Shown: positions 31,798 through 34,055 of the stretch, in pieces
How the letters are laid out: each line of letters opens with the position of its first letter
How positions within the stretch are numbered: the stretch's first letter is position 1
Origin: Nevskia sp.
GTDB lineage: Bacteria > Pseudomonadota > Gammaproteobacteria > Nevskiales > Nevskiaceae
Assembly: GCA_028291645.1 (NCBI GenBank)
Contig: JAQGNU010000189.1
Span: 1-34,055 of the forward strand
Reading direction: 5' to 3'
Length of the DNA: 34,055 nucleotides
Notes under the pieces: generated by a model
The model's input: only the letters and a program-made list of their open reading frames with translations
Told to the model about the DNA's origin: nothing
Database searches by the model: none
Made by a program: the position numbers and the translations under genes

Positions 31798-32187
31798 TCA
31801 GCTCCGTTTCGATGAGGGTGGGGTTGGGGCTGCTATCGTTGCGGCGTGGGAGAATTCAAGGCGGATGTGCTGCGCGCCGAGAGCACGCACCGCGTTCGCT
31901 GCGCCGTCCAGATGGCGAAACAGCCGCGGCTGTTTGCGGTGGGTGCTGATGAGCGCCCAGCGCCGCGGACCCAGGTCGACTTCGATGCGGTAGCGGCCAT
32001 CGACGGCGCGGATCGTTGCGCCGAGCCGGGCACCGGCGCCGGCCAAAAGCCTAAGTTGTCCGAGGGTGATGGACGGTAGTGCCCGGTGAGGTGGAGGCAC
32101 GCTGTCGCCGACCGCACTGGACGCTGCCGCATCAAGCGCGTTTCGCGGCGGTGCCCGCCGCTTCCGAGCACGCGGAGGCGCGCTCAT
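31798..32187 (-). CDS. Hypothetical 129-residue protein of the transfer operon
   Basis: The N-terminus is short and basic (PRARKRRAPPRN); the central part has alternating strands (LGATIRAVDGRYRIEVDLG and RWALISTHRKQPRLFRHL), and the end is helical and proline-rich. The ATG at 32187 overlaps the stop of the lytic transglycosylase gene in an ATGA junction, which fixes the start. There is no export signal. I do not recognise it; a cytosolic accessory or regulatory protein is possible. Confidence 0.65.
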   Translation of the reverse strand: MSAPPRARKRRAPPRNALDAAASSAVGDSVPPPHRALPSITLGQLRLLAGAGARLGATIRAVDGRYRIEVDLGPRRWALISTHRKQPRLFRHLDGAANAVRALGAQHIRLEFSHAATIAAPTPPSSKRS

Positions 32188-32729
32188 GGCACACCACCGG
32201 TGATCGTTCGCACGTCGCTGACGCGCGGTCCGCGAGTGCTCGGCCTGCATTGCGCATTCTGGTGTCGATACCGTGTCCAGACCTGCTCGGCATAGATGCG
32301 GTTCAAGCGCGGCATGTGCGAGTGGTAGTCACCCACTGCGCGCCAGTAGAGATGGCCGTCGATCTCGGCGCGGTTCCAGGCATCATCATCGGCGAGCGTC
32401 TGCGCGAGTATCCAAGCACCTGCGGCGATCGACGCGCAAGCGTCGTAGGTCAGCACGCTCGCGGTGTAGCCGCGCTCCGTCAGCAACGGCAGCCAGCGCG
32501 AGTTGATCTGCATTACGCCGTAATCCACTGACGCATCCGGATTGACGTGCCAGCCGCCGACGCGGCCGCCTTCCTGCCGTCGGATCGCCTGCAGTAGTGC
32601 TGCAGGAATCTGGTTGTAGCGGGCCGAGGCGTCGATGCACTGCGCTTCGTGCGCCGCGTCGATGGGATCGGCGTGCACCGGGACGGCGCTCAAGCCGGTG
32701 ATGAGGATGGCTGCTGTCAGGCGCTCCAT
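32184..32729 (-). CDS. Lytic transglycosylase, VirB1-like
   Basis: The 181-residue exported enzyme opens peptidoglycan locally for assembly of the transfer apparatus. A signal peptide (about 20 residues, ending at VHA) is followed by the SLT domain with catalytic Glu53 in LLQAIRRQEGG, the YGVMQINS motif and a conserved YNQIPAALL start. A very strong AAGGAGG site sits 7 bases before the ATG at 32729; the longer upstream frame is rejected. It is divergent from the virB2 cluster and heads a three-gene operon of overlapping or tightly spaced genes. Confidence 0.9.
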   Translation of the reverse strand: MERLTAAILITGLSAVPVHADPIDAAHEAQCIDASARYNQIPAALLQAIRRQEGGRVGGWHVNPDASVDYGVMQINSRWLPLLTERGYTASVLTYDACASIAAGAWILAQTLADDDAWNRAEIDGHLYWRAVGDYHSHMPRLNRIYAEQVWTRYRHQNAQCRPSTRGPRVSDVRTITGGVP

Positions 32730-32980
32730 GCCGTAGTCCTCCTTGCGGGGGAGTGAGGGGTAACGCCACACCAACAAGTGCGTCAAGGCCGATTCGTCAT
32801 AACGATCGTCAATTACCTGCGATGACTTTTCACGCGTCGTGTGCGGATTGCCAACTGAGCGTCTGCAATTGCCACGCAACCGAGGGTTGCCGCCGCACTT
32901 GGGACGCCAGGCCGTGTCGGAAAAATAAGTTTCGCAGCATGGGCGCACATGAAACGTGGCGCCATGCAGTTGAGGTGGAC

Positions 32981-33334
32981 ATGGAACGTCAAGACAACAC
33001 CGGCGATTGGAGTTCGCAAGGCAGCACCGAGCATGACGCCGAGTTGCTCGCGCTGCAGGAGGCCGCCTTGCGGCAGCTCGCGCGCACTGATCCGCATTTC
33101 GACATCGCGGTATCGCCGCAGATCGACAACCAACTGCTGTGGTGGCGCATTGCCCTGCAGTTCCCCGGCGAGGCGCGCGAACTGCGCCTGGTCGATGCCC
33201 GCCTGCGGGATCGGCACTGGAAGCAACTCAATGCGCTGGCCCGTTTTGTTTGTCGCAGCTGCGGCAGTGATCGCCGACTCATCGTGACATTGAAAGGCAT
33301 CGATCCGGCGCTGCTGACCACCCGAGGAGAATGA
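32981..33334 (+). CDS. Hypothetical 117-residue protein upstream of virB2
   Basis: The product starts MERQDNTGDWSSQ, with an acidic N-terminal half and a FVCRSCGSDRRLIV stretch (two cysteines) near the C-terminus. It has no signal peptide. AGGTGG precedes the ATG at 32981 closely; a start further left in the same frame would overlap the leader region of the divergent transglycosylase gene. Its stop lies 2 bp before the virB2 ATG, so it belongs to the secretion operon. I do not recognise the family. Confidence 0.6.
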   Translation: MERQDNTGDWSSQGSTEHDAELLALQEAALRQLARTDPHFDIAVSPQIDNQLLWWRIALQFPGEARELRLVDARLRDRHWKQLNALARFVCRSCGSDRRLIVTLKGIDPALLTTRGE

Positions 33335-33336
33335 CC

Positions 33337-33633
33337 ATGAAGCAAACATCAACTTCTGCTGTGAAGCTCTGTATCACTTTGCTGGCCGCACTGCCGCTAA
33401 TGGCCTACGCCCAGGACATCGCACCGGTGACCAGCACGCTCAATGCGATTCATGGCTTCATGCAGAGCACGGCGATCCGCACGCTGGCGGCGCTCGCGGT
33501 GATCGGCCTGGGTATCCTGGCGATCATGGGCCGCATGCGCTGGGCCTGGGCCGGCTCGATCATCGGTGGCATCGTGATGATCTTCGGTGCCGACGCCTTC
33601 GTCTCGTTCTTCACCACCTCGGCCGGCAGCTGA
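33337..33633 (+). CDS. virB2: VirB2/TrbC-type conjugative pilin
   Basis: The 98-residue prepilin has a signal peptide (cleavage probably after MAYAQ or nearby) and two long hydrophobic helices (IRTLAALAVIGLGILAIMG and WAWAGSIIGGIVMIFGADAF) joined by a short basic turn. This is the VirB2/TrbC pattern. The ATG at 33337 has GAGGAG at a spacing of 7, while the ATG at 33331 is too close to it. It is followed 2 bp later by virB3. Confidence 0.9.
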   Translation: MKQTSTSAVKLCITLLAALPLMAYAQDIAPVTSTLNAIHGFMQSTAIRTLAALAVIGLGILAIMGRMRWAWAGSIIGGIVMIFGADAFVSFFTTSAGS

Positions 33634-33635
33634 GT

Positions 33636-33929
33636 ATGGACGCCGCGCGCGTCGAGCGCGATCCCCTGGTGGTCGGCATGACCCGGCCACTGATGATGTT
33701 CGGGGTGACGTACTCGTACTTTGTCATCGAGGGCATGGCAGCGACAGTGCTGTTCCTGATGGGCAACAACCTGCTGTACCTGCTCATCGTCGTGCCGCTG
33801 CACGTGCTCGGCGTGCTGCTATGCAAGTGGGATGCGCGCTTCTTCGACATCCTGTTTCGGGTAGCACAACGTGCACGACCGGTGCGCAACCGGCCGCTGT
33901 ACCGCTGCAACCTCTACGTCCCGTACTAA
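33636..33929 (+). CDS. virB3: VirB3/TrbD-type conjugative transfer protein
   Basis: The 97-residue inner-membrane protein has the VirB3 pattern: a polar N-terminus (RDPLVVGMTRPLMMFGVT) followed by a hydrophobic hairpin (about residues 28-60) and a short cytosolic end with LCKWDARFFDIL. VirB3 works with VirB4 in pilus assembly. It lies between virB2 and virB4, the canonical order. Confidence 0.9.
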   Translation: MDAARVERDPLVVGMTRPLMMFGVTYSYFVIEGMAATVLFLMGNNLLYLLIVVPLHVLGVLLCKWDARFFDILFRVAQRARPVRNRPLYRCNLYVPY

Positions 33930-33941
33930 GGGTCGCTCGCA

Positions 33942-34055
33942 ATGTCACGCCACGCTACTTCGCTTTTCAAAGCAGCGGCGCGGCGCACGCCGGCGGCACG
34001 CATTGCAGCGCGTGACGCCGGTAGCGCCCAGCACATTCCCTATGTACGGCAGGCC
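33942..34055 (+). CDS. virB4: VirB4-family ATPase, N-terminus only (cut by window edge)
   Basis: Only 38 codons are inside the window. The visible N-terminus, basic and ending in AQHIPYVRQA, resembles the family start (an IPY motif followed by the first domain). It starts 12 bp after virB3, as expected for VirB4, the conserved ATPase of type IV secretion. The ATPase motifs lie beyond the edge, so the call rests on position and this short stretch. Confidence 0.75.
   Translation, partial: MSRHATSLFKAAARRTPAARIAARDAGSAQHIPYVRQA

Larger units (their letters stand above)
21976..34055. mobile_element. Left part of an integrative and conjugative element in tRNA-Leu
   Basis: Everything to the right of the tRNA-Leu fragment looks like cargo and transfer functions of an ICE. 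It carries a CBASS-type defense locus (22386-28367), a toxin-antitoxin pair, relaxase and MobC with a candidate oriT, then lytic transglycosylase, VirB2, VirB3 and VirB4 genes of a VirB-type system. The right boundary is outside the window. No integrase, excisionase or coupling protein is visible; they are expected nearer the other end. An integrated plasmid or a defective element cannot be excluded. Confidence 0.8.

Noticed and set aside
21976..34055. Integrase or excisionase within the visible part of the element
   Set aside because: No frame has tyrosine or serine recombinase motifs; the gene is expected beyond the right edge.
1..34055. CRISPR arrays, insertion sequences and retron-like elements
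   Set aside because: I saw no regularly spaced repeats, transposase motifs or reverse transcriptase motifs.

Overview
The window looks like a high-GC gammaproteobacterial chromosome, probably of the Nevskiales/Xanthomonadales kind, carrying the left end of an integrated conjugative element. The gammaproteobacterial assignment rests on the arrangement lipoprotein-dapA divergent from gcvR-bcp (the order known from Escherichia coli), on rdgC and epmA, and on a DksA-like protein with a long Lys/Ala/Pro-rich N-terminus. No rRNA is present, so the placement is inference.

Region 1, about 1-19,240, is ordinary chromosome. It holds tRNA-His and tRNA-Lys with a rho-independent terminator, rdgC, tRNA-Arg, a lipoprotein, a DUF1345 membrane protein, tRNA-Ser, the dapA operon, gcvR-bcp, a PIN-PhoH ATPase, a small conserved-looking protein, epmA and a DksA-family gene. 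A complete RND efflux operon follows (permease, membrane fusion protein, outer membrane factor), with overlapping genes and a trailing FadR-type GntR regulator. panE and a DUF3224 gene close the region.

Region 2, about 19,437-21,850, is a small family of paralogous lipoproteins. Two OmpA-domain lipoproteins lie in opposite orientation. Between them are a 53-residue paralog that has the shared N-terminus but no OmpA domain, and two small open frames with good ribosome binding sites.

Region 3, from 21,909 to the right edge, is the mobile element. It begins at the 3' two thirds of a tRNA-Leu(UAA) gene with no 5' part, the expected displaced copy of a tRNA attachment site. Inside are a divergent anti-phage locus of CBASS type, a HigB/HigA-like toxin-antitoxin pair, a MOB module (relaxase, MobC, candidate oriT) and the start of a VirB-type secretion operon (lytic transglycosylase, VirB2, VirB3, VirB4 running off the edge). 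No integrase is in the window; it is expected near the other end.

The CBASS-type locus is the highlight. The rightward arm encodes a DncV-like CD-NTase, a Cap2 E2-E1 fusion and a Cap3 JAMM protease, a complete type II core. The leftward arm, starting 90 bp away, encodes a Cap15-like two-TM beta-barrel protein, a CapV-like patatin phospholipase and a second, distinct nucleotidyltransferase with an intact catalytic triad. One compact locus therefore has two candidate cyclases and two candidate membrane-attacking effectors. Whether it is one system with two signals or two systems sharing a promoter region cannot be settled from sequence alone.
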